Notes under the pieces: model-generated
What the model was told of the DNA's origin: nothing
The model's database searches: none
The model's input: only the letters and a program-made list of their open reading frames with translations
Origin: Planctomycetota bacterium
GTDB lineage: Bacteria; Planctomycetota; Planctomycetia; Gemmatales; Gemmataceae
Assembly (NCBI GenBank): GCA_003671255.1
Contig: QWPF01000022.1
Span: forward strand, 1-32,202
Direction of reading: 5' to 3'
DNA: 32,202 nt
Program-made: the position numbers and the translations under genes
In this document: positions 8,481 through 16,158 of the stretch, in pieces
How positions within the stretch are numbered: position 1 is the first letter of the stretch
Layout of the letters: every line of letters starts with the position of its first letter

Positions 8481-9425
8481 ATGGCCTGCAACTTGCCTGT
8501 TGAACAGATAGAAGAACTTAGGAATACCAAGTACAATGCGACCGTTGTTGAGTTAAAAAAAGCTCATTCTGACTTGATGATTGTTCGGGTGAAACCGGAT
8601 AAGGCCATAAGGCCGCATCGTGCTGGTCAGTATACTTTGCTTGGTTTGGGGTACTGGGAAGGTAGATATCCTGGTTGCCAGGAAGAAACCCTTCCCGAGG
8701 AAGAGTTGACGAAGCTTGCAAGGCGGGCCTATTCTTTATCAAGTTCAATTCTTGGGCCTGATGGTTCATACATCAAAGCAGAAGAAAATGATTGGAACGA
8801 GTTTTATATTGTTTTGGTCCGGGAAACAGGCCGTGAGATCGCACCTGCGTTAACCCCCAGATTGTTTAATCTGGAAGTTGGTTCAAGGCTTTTCATGGGT
8901 GAAAAAATAACTGGGCATTACAATCTTTCTCATGTAAAGCCCGATGATGATGTGATCTTTTTTTCAACCGGAACAGGTGAGGCGCCCCATAACTACATGG
9001 CACTTGAAATGCTACGAAATAAGCATCAGGGGAAGATTATTTCTGCATGCTGTGTGCGTATGGGTAAAGATCTTGGCTACCTTGATGTTCATGATGTGTT
9101 GATGAAGAACGCCCCCAACTATAAATACATAGCGCTTACAACTCGCGAAGGTGATCCTTCGAAAAAGCGTTACTTGCAGGATTTGGTTCGGTCCGGTGAA
9201 ATTGAAGCCATACTCGGTTCTAAACTTAATCCCGAAAAGACCCATGTATATTTGTGCGGAAATCCCGCAATGATTGGTGCCCCATTCAAACATCTTGAAA
9301 CAGGGGTGAGAACTTATCCCAAACCTGAAGGTATCATTGAGCTTTTAGAATCCCGGGGTTTCAATGCAGATTTAGGCCACGGTCATGCCCCAGGCAATAT
9401 TCATTTCGAAGAGTATTGGTCTTAA
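8481..9425 (+). CDS. Ferredoxin-NADP(+) reductase-like flavoprotein
   Basis: 314 residues, cytoplasmic. FNR-type two-domain enzyme that would exchange electrons between NADP(H) and ferredoxin or flavodoxin. Visible: FAD-binding R82-A-Y-S-L-S, nucleotide-binding GTGEAP (164-169), LCGNPAMIG (258-266) and a C-terminus ending in an aromatic-containing HFEEYWS. The segment between about 60 and 80 (GRYPGCQEETLPEEEL) is an insertion before the FAD motif compared with short bacterial FNRs. Start ATG has GGAAGAGA just upstream. It follows the TIM-barrel gene by 21 nt, so co-transcription is likely, but one product is exported and the other not, so a shared pathway is not obvious. The 3' end overlaps the convergent gene by 4 nt. 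Confidence 0.92.
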   Translation: MACNLPVEQIEELRNTKYNATVVELKKAHSDLMIVRVKPDKAIRPHRAGQYTLLGLGYWEGRYPGCQEETLPEEELTKLARRAYSLSSSILGPDGSYIKAEENDWNEFYIVLVRETGREIAPALTPRLFNLEVGSRLFMGEKITGHYNLSHVKPDDDVIFFSTGTGEAPHNYMALEMLRNKHQGKIISACCVRMGKDLGYLDVHDVLMKNAPNYKYIALTTREGDPSKKRYLQDLVRSGEIEAILGSKLNPEKTHVYLCGNPAMIGAPFKHLETGVRTYPKPEGIIELLESRGFNADLGHGHAPGNIHFEEYWS

Positions 9426-10735
9426 TGATGGATTAGAGATTCGTTCGTATTCTTTGTCGAATATCGCAGCATTGTATTTCCTAGAAATAATGAAATGGTG
9501 GACCAAGTCACACCTGCAACCCACAACAGCAGGGTGTAAATATTTGCGCCACTAAGATCTTTGTTTAACAAAATCCCCATCATTAATGGTATTGCGAGAA
9601 AGAACAGAGCGAGGATTTTTTTCTGTGACTCAAGCATTCTTGCAAGGCAAAATGCTGGCAGGATCAAAATTCCGAAATGCGCTTTGCTCGACATCGGGGA
9701 AAGCAAAAGCATTGCGCAAAGGATCATCGAAGCTTCGAGTGCAAATTGTTGCGATCCTAGGGTATTTAAGGTGCTAGGATTTCCTGGCCACCCCCAGCAA
9801 AATAAAGTCATTGCCGTGCCAAAGATTACCAGACCCATGAGAATAGGTTTTACTTTCGTGGATTGCGAGTTATCGCTATCGATGATGACGGAGTATTTAC
9901 CATCTTTTGTTTCAATATGGGTTTGAGTGAACCTTTTTCCCGAACCTGCCAGCGATTGGTTGTAAATAATTTCGCTGCCCCATGTTCCTGGAACAAAGTC
10001 GGGTTTTGTCATTGGGGCTAGAAATCGCTCTACAAAAATAACCGCTCTAGGTTTTCCCTCTTTCGGAAGGCCAAGAATAATGTCTGGAATAAAGTTGCAA
10101 AATAAGAATCCGAGTACAAATGCCAATACTGCCTTCCACCGGAACCTGTAGATCAAGTAGGGAAGAAATAAAAGAGGTGTAAGCTTGCAGGCTGCCGCGA
10201 TCCCTAATAATATCCCACCATTAATTTCTTTGTTTATTGATAGTTGCAGGCATCCAAATAGGATGGTGCCAGCGATGAGTACATCGAATTGCTGATGCGA
10301 AAGGCAGTTGAGGAAATAGGTTGAAGCGCAAATTAAGCCGATGATGAAAGCTATCCACCCGAATTTTTCGTTTGATGGAAAAACAGCCCGACTGATTTTC
10401 CAAGCACTATCGATTGCAAGATAAAGAAAAAAAATATTGATGATTCCCCAGCTTAGTCTGGAGAGCCATTGGGGTAGAGTGTTGAATGGGATGCAGATAA
10501 AAGCCATCCAGGGTGGGTACATGAAGACGGAACCTTCATGATAAATATCTTCGCCTTGGATTAAAAGGTTGGCGTAAGTCTTGAAAACCAGGTCAAACTC
10601 GGAATTGGTGCGAAGAAATATGGGGGAAGCCGCTGCGAGGAGCAGTACTAGACTAATACTGAAAAACACGATTCTATTTTTTAAAGCGCCTGTGTTGTGA
10701 TTGGGTTGCATCGGTATAGTAGACATCGGAACCAT
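9422..10735 (-). CDS. GT87-like (DUF2029) polyprenyl-phosphate-dependent mannosyltransferase-like membrane protein
   Basis: 437 residues with about ten hydrophobic segments, beginning with a helix at roughly residues 22-42. The motif after the first helix, GEDIYHEGSVFMYPPWMAFICIPF, matches the Y...F.YPP pattern of GT87/DUF2029 glycosyltransferases, which transfer sugars from a polyprenyl-phosphate donor on the outer face of the cytoplasmic membrane. A soluble loop at about 235-290 (KPDFVPGTWGSEIIYNQSLAGSG-like) is also typical. Start: ATG 10735; an internal ATG at 10726 is possible, neither has a close ribosome binding site (AAGGAAG lies 16 nt away). Flanked by convergent and divergent neighbours, so transcribed alone. 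The acceptor is unknown. Confidence 0.8.
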   Translation of the reverse strand: MVPMSTIPMQPNHNTGALKNRIVFFSISLVLLLAAASPIFLRTNSEFDLVFKTYANLLIQGEDIYHEGSVFMYPPWMAFICIPFNTLPQWLSRLSWGIINIFFLYLAIDSAWKISRAVFPSNEKFGWIAFIIGLICASTYFLNCLSHQQFDVLIAGTILFGCLQLSINKEINGGILLGIAAACKLTPLLFLPYLIYRFRWKAVLAFVLGFLFCNFIPDIILGLPKEGKPRAVIFVERFLAPMTKPDFVPGTWGSEIIYNQSLAGSGKRFTQTHIETKDGKYSVIIDSDNSQSTKVKPILMGLVIFGTAMTLFCWGWPGNPSTLNTLGSQQFALEASMILCAMLLLSPMSSKAHFGILILPAFCLARMLESQKKILALFFLAIPLMMGILLNKDLSGANIYTLLLWVAGVTWSTISLFLGNTMLRYSTKNTNESLIHH

Positions 10736-10833
10736 CCGGTTTAGTGAGTGCTTCCTTAGGAAGTCAAAATTGGGCTTGTATTCAAATACAATAATTTGAA
10801 AAATCTAGCAATAGAATGAGTTTCATAAGTTGT

Positions 10834-10862
10834 TTGATGTTTTTGAGTTGATAAGATATAAA
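10834..10862 (+). promoter_or_regulatory. Sigma70-type promoter of accA
   Basis: TTGATG (10834-10839), 17-nt spacer, TATAAA (10857-10862). Predicted transcript start near 10869 would give a leader of about 43 nt before the chosen accA ATG. Spacing is optimal and both hexamers are close to consensus. Confidence 0.55.
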
Positions 10863-10902
10863 CAGGTATTCGTGTGGCTGGGATTAGCCATAGTAAATGT
10901 TT

Positions 10903-10908
10903 GAGGGG
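10903..10908 (+). promoter_or_regulatory. Ribosome binding site deciding accA start
   Basis: GAGGGG immediately upstream of ATG 10912 (GAGG core 5 nt away). The in-frame ATG at 10897 has no such sequence, which favours the shorter protein. Confidence 0.6.
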
Positions 10909-10911
10909 TCA

Positions 10912-11907
10912 ATGGGTTCGCAAGCAAGATTACCGTTTGAAAAAGAAATATACGCACTTGAGGATCTTCTTTCATCGTTGGAGGTGAAGGAAGGTTCAGA
11001 TATTTCAAATAGCGAAGAGATTCGTCGTATTCGCAAAGAAGTCGCTAGTCTTAAAAAAGTAAAATTTGGGAATCTTACTTCTTGGGAGACCGTTTTGGTT
11101 TCCCGCCATCCTGATCGTCCACAAATGATGGACTATGTGGAAATGATTTTTGATGATTTTGTAGAACTGCATGGTGACCGTGCATTTGGTGATGATCGAG
11201 CCCTTCGAACCGGTTTTGCAAGAATTGGAGAGCATCGCGTTTTGTTGGTAGGCCATCAAAAAGGCCATACCTTGCAAGAGCGAAGAGAATGCATGTATGG
11301 TTGTGCCCATCCCGAGGGTTATAGAAAAGCTTTGAAGAATATGAAGTTGGCAGAAAAGTTTGGTCTGCCGATCATTTGTCTTATTGATACTCCGGGGGCT
11401 TTCCCCGGCATTGGCGCAGAAGAGCGAGGCCAGTCTTCACTCATCGCTGCCAATATTCTTGAAATGTCCTGCCTTAAGACTCCGGTAATTTGTGTGGTTA
11501 TTGGGGAAGGTGGTTCGGGTGGTGCTTTGGGTATAGGCGTGGGCGACAAAGTTAGTATGCTTGAGTTTTCTTATTATTCCGTGATCAGTCCGGAAGGGTG
11601 TGCAGGTATTCTTTGGAAAGCTGCCACCGAAATAACCAAGCCAATCGCCGCCGATGCTCTGAAACTCACTTCTAAAGAGTTGTCAAAGTTGGGGATCGTG
11701 GATGCGGTAATTCCAGAACCATTGGGTGGAGCACATCGTAATCCCAAAGAAATGTCGAATACTTTGAAGTCGTATTTGCTTCGCTATCTGGGTGAGTTGC
11801 TGCAGGTTCCCGTTGATGAGTTACTCGAAAAGCGTTACCAGAAATTCCGCAACATGGGTGTGTTGTTGGAAGGTAATTCGCAAGAGCAATCTGCCGGCTC
11901 TGCTTGA
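10912..11907 (+). CDS. accA: Acetyl-CoA carboxylase carboxyltransferase subunit alpha
   Basis: 331 residues; alpha subunit of the carboxyltransferase that with AccD moves CO2 from biotin carboxyl carrier protein to acetyl-CoA, the first step of fatty acid synthesis. The sequence is AccA-like throughout: FEKEI..LE..L near the N-terminus, ARHPDRP-like VSRHPDRPQMMDYV, FVELHGDRAFGDD, GHQKG, MYGCAHPEGYRKALK, LIDTPGAFPGIGAEERGQ, GEGGSGGALGIGVGD and SPEGCAGILWK. Length agrees with the usual 315-330. An alternative ATG 15 nt upstream lacks a ribosome binding site. accD is not adjacent, which is common. Expression is probably driven by the promoter at 10834. A long inverted repeat lies 51 nt beyond the stop. 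Confidence 0.97.
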   Translation: MGSQARLPFEKEIYALEDLLSSLEVKEGSDISNSEEIRRIRKEVASLKKVKFGNLTSWETVLVSRHPDRPQMMDYVEMIFDDFVELHGDRAFGDDRALRTGFARIGEHRVLLVGHQKGHTLQERRECMYGCAHPEGYRKALKNMKLAEKFGLPIICLIDTPGAFPGIGAEERGQSSLIAANILEMSCLKTPVICVVIGEGGSGGALGIGVGDKVSMLEFSYYSVISPEGCAGILWKAATEITKPIAADALKLTSKELSKLGIVDAVIPEPLGGAHRNPKEMSNTLKSYLLRYLGELLQVPVDELLEKRYQKFRNMGVLLEGNSQEQSAGSA

Positions 11908-11958
11908 GAAGTGCTCTCATATCTGATTGATAAAAGAATTTGAAGCTATACCACGAAT

Positions 11959-12048
11959 GAAACATAAGATCCGTTATCGGACGCTGTTTGAAGGCGGGAA
12001 TTGGCTGGAACTTATAATAGCAACGTCCGATAACGGCTGTTATGTTTC
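11959..12048. repeat. Long imperfect inverted repeat, 25-nt arms
   Basis: Left arm 11959-11983 and right arm 12024-12048 are reverse complements at 23 of 25 positions: GAAACATAA then three bases, then CCGTTATCGGACG. The 40-nt spacer can extend the stem by four more pairs after one mismatch, leaving a loop of about 30 nt (11989-12018). Each 13-nt inner arm is itself a small dyad (CCG-TTAT-CGG). There is no T-tract after it, so it is not a standard intrinsic terminator, and no target-site duplication or transposase is visible. It may be an RNA hairpin at the accA 3' end, a protein-binding site or a very small non-autonomous element. Confidence 0.85.
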
Positions 12049-12129
12049 CTTAAAGGTATAATGCGCTTTTATCGGTTTCGCCCTTTGTTTTCAGCCCTTT
12101 TAAGCAGTATCGCTAATAACATATTCTTG

Positions 12130-12158
12130 TTGGCCCCGGTTCTTTCTCTGGGTATATT
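12130..12158 (+). promoter_or_regulatory. Candidate promoter of oxidoreductase gene
   Basis: TTGGCC (12130-12135), 17-nt spacer, TATATT (12153-12158), about 50 nt before ATG 12209. The -35 is only a partial match. Confidence 0.35.
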
Positions 12159-12208
12159 GTAACTTGAATTCCAATTGCTTTTCCTGCCTTCCAAAGGATC
12201 TCTTCGAC

Positions 12209-13522
12209 ATGAATCAAAACAAAACTCCTAACGAAGATCACAAAGTTTTACGCGTTGGCATGATCGGCCTCGGGATGATTTTTGATGAAACCTACAAGCC
12301 TGTTTTCCTAGGGTTGGCGAACTCGCCTCTTTACTCCCCTGCCACCGGCCCTGTCGATGTTCGCTGGACAGCGGCTGCAACCCGAACAGGAGCCAGAGGC
12401 CAAAACTACCTCCAGCAGTTGAAGAACATTATTCCCCCGTTTGAAAATTTCCATGGGAATGAATCCATTCAAAAACTGCTCGCATCCAATGTTGATGTGG
12501 TTTGTGTTGCAACACCTGATGACCGGCATTTTGAAGCAGCAAAAATGGCCCTCCTTGCGGGCAAGCATGTCTTGATCGAAAAACCCTCCGTTCTTACCCT
12601 CAAAGAATTGGAGCAACTTCAGGAAATAGCTGATCAAAAGAAAGTTCTCGCCAAAGTTGTTTATCACAAGCTTGCAGACCCCGATCATAAGAAATTGCGC
12701 ACTCACTATGCCGATTCTGTTTTTCGTCATATTAATAATGGCTACTGCTCTTTGCTCGAACCCAAATCAATCAGCGGGAAACAATTTGCAGAATGGATCG
12801 TGGGAAGAAACCCTGGCACTTATGTTGCGGTCCACTATATCAAGTTGATTGATTTTACATTTGGGCCTGCAAGCGTACAGCCGGGTTGGGAGTTGATTCG
12901 TATCAATGCGACAGGCCAGAGGGGTTTGGTCGGAAATGCAGATGGGCCGACTTGGGATTCTTGCCAGCTTCAGATAACTTATAGGCACCCAGATAAGCGT
13001 GAGGCGACTTTTGATATTCATACCAGTTGGGTGATGCCTGATAATTTTCCCGGTTATGTAGAGCAAGAGGTTCAATTTCGATTTGATAACGCAATTTGGA
13101 ATGCCCATCAACGAAAACGCGGGGTCGAAATGGCAATTGAAGATCGCACTCCCAACGAACTTAAGAACACTCCCAATTATCATTACAATGGTTCTTTTTT
13201 AGAGCCTTGGGGTAAACGCAGTCAGCGTGGTTATGGATTAGAGGTGATTCATCGGTTTTTTGAGGAGGTTGCTTTTGTTGAGTTTGCAGGCCCTGCTTTA
13301 AGTCGGGATGAAAGATTGCAATCCATGAAAGAACTTTCTTACAATGATCTTAGTGCGGATAGAAATACGGTTGCGATAGTTCAGGCGATGGAAGCGATTT
13401 TGTCTGAGCATGTTGCTGGAAATTCAGGAGCCCAAGTTTTGGTTAATGGGCCAGATGGTGGATTGGTGTTATATCGGCCTGGTAAATCCGGGCATTTGGT
13501 TCTGCATGCTGCAAAAGTTTAA
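12209..13522 (+). CDS. Gfo/Idh/MocA family oxidoreductase
   Basis: 437 residues, cytoplasmic. NAD(P)-dependent sugar or cyclitol dehydrogenase family. N-terminal Rossmann fold with VGMIGLGMIFDE (nucleotide-binding GxG), a strand VDVVCVATPDDRHFEAA and the family signature GKHVLIEKP (Glu124-Lys125-Pro126; the Lys is the usual catalytic-site residue). The C-terminal alpha/beta domain follows, with H-Y-I-K-L-IDFTFG in the position of the usual dimer/substrate helix. Start chosen as ATG 12209 because AAAGGA lies about 10 nt upstream; a TTG at 12164 in frame lacks one. The class III aminotransferase begins 92 nt downstream on the same strand. The pair could act on a keto sugar or amino compound, but the substrate cannot be read from sequence. 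Confidence 0.9.
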   Translation: MNQNKTPNEDHKVLRVGMIGLGMIFDETYKPVFLGLANSPLYSPATGPVDVRWTAAATRTGARGQNYLQQLKNIIPPFENFHGNESIQKLLASNVDVVCVATPDDRHFEAAKMALLAGKHVLIEKPSVLTLKELEQLQEIADQKKVLAKVVYHKLADPDHKKLRTHYADSVFRHINNGYCSLLEPKSISGKQFAEWIVGRNPGTYVAVHYIKLIDFTFGPASVQPGWELIRINATGQRGLVGNADGPTWDSCQLQITYRHPDKREATFDIHTSWVMPDNFPGYVEQEVQFRFDNAIWNAHQRKRGVEMAIEDRTPNELKNTPNYHYNGSFLEPWGKRSQRGYGLEVIHRFFEEVAFVEFAGPALSRDERLQSMKELSYNDLSADRNTVAIVQAMEAILSEHVAGNSGAQVLVNGPDGGLVLYRPGKSGHLVLHAAKV

Positions 13523-13614
13523 GCCTAATAAGCATATTGTTTCCGTCTGTACTTCCCAAGTATTTACCGCTATTCTTATATGGCTGTATTAATTTGCCTC
13601 CAAAGGAAATTGCC

Positions 13615-15039
13615 ATGATCAAACCCATTCATCATCCTGGTGAAAACAATTCGAATGTTATTCGTGATCATTTGGTGGCTATTGAGCCAAGATCCTTGCG
13701 CACTTATACCCCTAGTCAGGCGATTTTGGCAAAAAGCGCAGGTGCATTTCATTGGACTCCCGAAGGAAGAAAACTTTACGACTTCACTTCCGGTGTATTG
13801 GTTGCAAATCTTGGGCATAACCCTGTTCGATGGACCAAAAGGTTTTTTGAATTGATGGGTTGGAATAATCTTGGTGCTGCAAACGATGGAGATGCTTATT
13901 TTCCTGCCGTCACCATGACCGCTTACAATGCTGCAACCCCAATTGAAATTCAAGCCAGCGAAAAATTGCTTGCCTTGATGCGGGTGCATCCTGTTGGCGT
14001 TCGAATGCAGCAGGTTCTTTGGGCGGCTTCGGGCTCGGAAGGAATTCAAAAGGCGCTTTGGGCTGCGATGGCAAAAGATAAAAACCGCGATATGATCATC
14101 GCAACCCGATATGGGTTTCATGGCAAAAAGGGTTTATCCAACGCAATCACCGGCACCGAAAATGATAAGGAGCGCGACCCCAGGGTTAAATTCATTTCGT
14201 TCCCCATGTGTGAATGCAATGATCTCTCCATGCGGGATAAACCGTTTGATTTTACGCATTACCAAAAAGAATTGGATGCGCTTTGGCATCAATATGGAAG
14301 AAAACTTGGGACATTGATCACCGAGCCTTATCTAGGTGGAGGTGGTTCTTATCATCCCCCAAAAGAATATCTTCAGATGCTCGTTCGTTTTTGCAGAGAG
14401 AAAGACATCGTCTTTATTCTTGATGAAGTGCAGGCGAATTTTGGCCGCACTGGCCAAAACTTTGCCTACGAATCCTATGGCATTGAACCCGATATTGTTG
14501 TGCTGGGAAAAGGCTTGGGCAATGGCGTTCCCGTGGCCGCTGTCGTTGGCAGAAAAGATTTGTTTGATTGTTTGGAATATGGTGAAGCATCAGACACCTG
14601 GAGTGCTAACCCGCTTTGTTGTGCGGCGGTGATTGCTACCCTCGAAGAATTTGAAAACGGTAAAGTGCTTGAGCATTCTCGCAAAGTATCTGCAATTATT
14701 GAGGAGGGCTTGATTGCCCTAAAAAAAGATATGCCTTTTGTTGCCAATGTTCGTGGCGAAAAAGGTGGCATGGTTTGGGGCGTTGAAATGGCGGATTGGG
14801 CAGGGAAAAATTCGCATGAATGGGCCTGCGCCATGGTTGAAGCTTGTTATCGAGGTGAACCCAACGGCGATGGTATTCATATTCTTGGGCCATTAGCCCG
14901 GAAGGTGGTTAGGATATCTCCACCGCTTACTCTTTCGCTGGCAGAGGCTACTGCTTCAATGAAATTATTGCATAAGCTCCTTGCCCCATTGGCTAAAAAT
15001 AATGTCGATCACAGCGCCGCCATTGCGGGTGGGCGCTAA
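13615..15039 (+). CDS. Class III (PLP-dependent) aminotransferase
   Basis: 474 residues, cytoplasmic. Fold type I aminotransferase of class III (family of acetylornithine, GABA and glutamate-1-semialdehyde aminotransferases). Evidence: ASGSEGIQKALWAA (phosphate cup), the signature D270-E-V-Q273 followed by ANFGRTG, and the Schiff-base lysine Lys299 in VLGKGLGNG, then SDTWSANPLCCAAVIATLE. Start chosen as ATG 13615 with AAAGGAAA 5-6 nt upstream; the open frame extends to a TTG at 13537 without a ribosome binding site. A weak promoter-like pair (TTACCG at 13564, TATTAA at 13587, spacer 17) precedes it. Likely co-oriented with the oxidoreductase upstream. The amino donor and acceptor are not predictable by eye. 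Confidence 0.92.
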   Translation: MIKPIHHPGENNSNVIRDHLVAIEPRSLRTYTPSQAILAKSAGAFHWTPEGRKLYDFTSGVLVANLGHNPVRWTKRFFELMGWNNLGAANDGDAYFPAVTMTAYNAATPIEIQASEKLLALMRVHPVGVRMQQVLWAASGSEGIQKALWAAMAKDKNRDMIIATRYGFHGKKGLSNAITGTENDKERDPRVKFISFPMCECNDLSMRDKPFDFTHYQKELDALWHQYGRKLGTLITEPYLGGGGSYHPPKEYLQMLVRFCREKDIVFILDEVQANFGRTGQNFAYESYGIEPDIVVLGKGLGNGVPVAAVVGRKDLFDCLEYGEASDTWSANPLCCAAVIATLEEFENGKVLEHSRKVSAIIEEGLIALKKDMPFVANVRGEKGGMVWGVEMADWAGKNSHEWACAMVEACYRGEPNGDGIHILGPLARKVVRISPPLTLSLAEATASMKLLHKLLAPLAKNNVDHSAAIAGGR

Positions 15040-15070
15040 TTAGTTAACACGATCCTTATGGAATTTTTTT

Positions 15071-15226
15071 ATGCCTGTTGATCTGTTTCATCCTCTGATT
15101 GGTAGTCAGGTATTCATTGGCTTGACCAGATTCTTAATTCTTTTGCCTCGAATTTTTCTGAGGGGTCTTTCTTTAACCAGGTCTTTAACCTTCGAGCGAT
15201 GCTTGCCCTTGCCCTCGTCAGCTTAA
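15071..15226 (+). pseudogene. Out-of-frame N-terminal piece of the ABC permease gene
   Basis: ATG 15071, with GGA 8 nt upstream, opens a 51-codon frame (MPVDLFHPLIGSQVFIGL...) that ends at a TAA inside the permease gene. The permease frame itself stays open upstream of its first ATG and reads DQILNSFASNF...FFNQVFNLRA into TM1, a natural permease N-terminus with no usable ATG. Adding one base near 15121-15126 (TTGACC to TTGGACC) joins the two into a single protein. I interpret this as a one-base deletion, or a sequencing error, that split the true 5' end; no classical slippery heptamer is visible for a programmed -1 shift. Confidence 0.6.
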
Positions 15227-16032
15227 CTTGTGGTGCAGTGGGTTCCATGGTCGTTGGCAGTAGGATGGCTTTTTTTAGCGATGCCCTAGCTCATTGTGCT
15301 TTTGCTGGGGTGAGCTTGGGCTATGTTATTTTCGAGCTATTTATTCTTGGCGCCCGCCCCAAGGAAGAATTCTGGGAATGGGTTACACCCATTATGGTTG
15401 TTTTTGGTATCGCTGTAGGCGCCGGTATCGCCTATGTTAGGGGCCAGACTGGGTTGGCTAGCGACACCGTAATTGGTGTTTTCTTTGCCTTTTCACTTGG
15501 CTTTGCTGCCATGCTTAAAAATATTATCAATGATCGCAGTGTTTTCAGTTTGGAAGATTTTCTATTTGGCGACCCGCTCTTTGTAAGTGCATCCGAGATT
15601 TTATACATGGCGGGATTGGCTGTTTTTACCTGGGTCTTCTTGTTCTTTTTTTATAACCGCATGGTCTTTAGCAGTTTCAACAGCAGCCTTGCACTTTCGA
15701 GGCGTTACCCTGTTACGGTTCTTTACTATTTGTTTGTCATCTTGTTGGCATTAATTGTGAATCTTTGCTTAAGGTATGTGGGAGTGCTTTTGATCAACGC
15801 CTTATTGATTGTACCGGCAGCTACGGCATTCAATCTTGGAAGAAATTTGCGTGAAGTTTTCTGGCTTACCGTTCTGCTGAGTGTCTTTGTGTGTTTAGCT
15901 GGGTTGGGCGCAAGCTGGGAACTCCAAGTTCGTTCGGGGGTTAAGTTTGGGGTTTCAGGCACGATCGTGATGCTGGGTGTGGGGTTGTTTTTTTGCTCGA
16001 TGATCATTGGGAAATTAAAGGCTACTTCTTAA
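15199..16032 (+). CDS. Zinc/manganese-type ABC transporter permease (ABC-3 family, ZnuB-like)
   Basis: 277 residues as an intact frame. Integral membrane subunit of a metal-uptake ABC transporter: repeated hydrophobic helices, and the family motif SRMAFFSDALAHCAFAGVSLG after the first helix (compare RRM..GDALAH.AL.G in ZnuB/MntB). A later VLLINALLIVPAATAFNL segment is also typical. The frame is open before ATG 15199 and that upstream part reads like genuine permease sequence, so the real protein probably starts further upstream (see the frameshift entry). If ATG 15199 is used the first helix is still complete, but there is no good ribosome binding site. The ATPase and substrate-binding subunits are not adjacent. 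Metal specificity cannot be fixed from sequence; zinc or manganese is family inference. Confidence 0.88.
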   Translation: MLALALVSLTCGAVGSMVVGSRMAFFSDALAHCAFAGVSLGYVIFELFILGARPKEEFWEWVTPIMVVFGIAVGAGIAYVRGQTGLASDTVIGVFFAFSLGFAAMLKNIINDRSVFSLEDFLFGDPLFVSASEILYMAGLAVFTWVFLFFFYNRMVFSSFNSSLALSRRYPVTVLYYLFVILLALIVNLCLRYVGVLLINALLIVPAATAFNLGRNLREVFWLTVLLSVFVCLAGLGASWELQVRSGVKFGVSGTIVMLGVGLFFCSMIIGKLKATS

Positions 16033-16158
16033 TATATTTGATATTAATTCAACCAGCTCCTTGATTCCAGCACCGATCTAATTGACAATAGATAAAGCAT
16101 AAATGGTTGGGGCAGGTTCCCAACTAAACTATTTTTTACAGATGGGATAAATGAAGCT

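Larger units (their letters stand above)
11908..12208. other. Intergenic region with inverted repeat and promoter
   Basis: 301 nt between accA and the oxidoreductase gene. It holds a long imperfect inverted repeat (11959-12048) and a candidate promoter (12130-12158), both listed separately. The stretch 12050-12129 shows nothing further. The longer in-frame reading of the next gene from a TTG at 12164 is not supported by a ribosome binding site. Confidence 0.6.

Noticed and set aside
11959-12048. Intrinsic terminator of accA
   Set aside because: The loop is about 30 nt and no T-run follows the right arm, so standard intrinsic termination is not supported.
13537-13614. N-terminal extension of the aminotransferase from TTG 13537
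   Set aside because: No ribosome binding site and no family resemblance; AAAGGAAA precedes ATG 13615.
15141-15165. Programmed -1 frameshift in the ABC permease
   Set aside because: T-rich runs (CTTTTG, ATTTTTC) are present but none forms a classical X-XXY-YYZ heptamer in the correct frame, so a simple deletion or read error is more likely.
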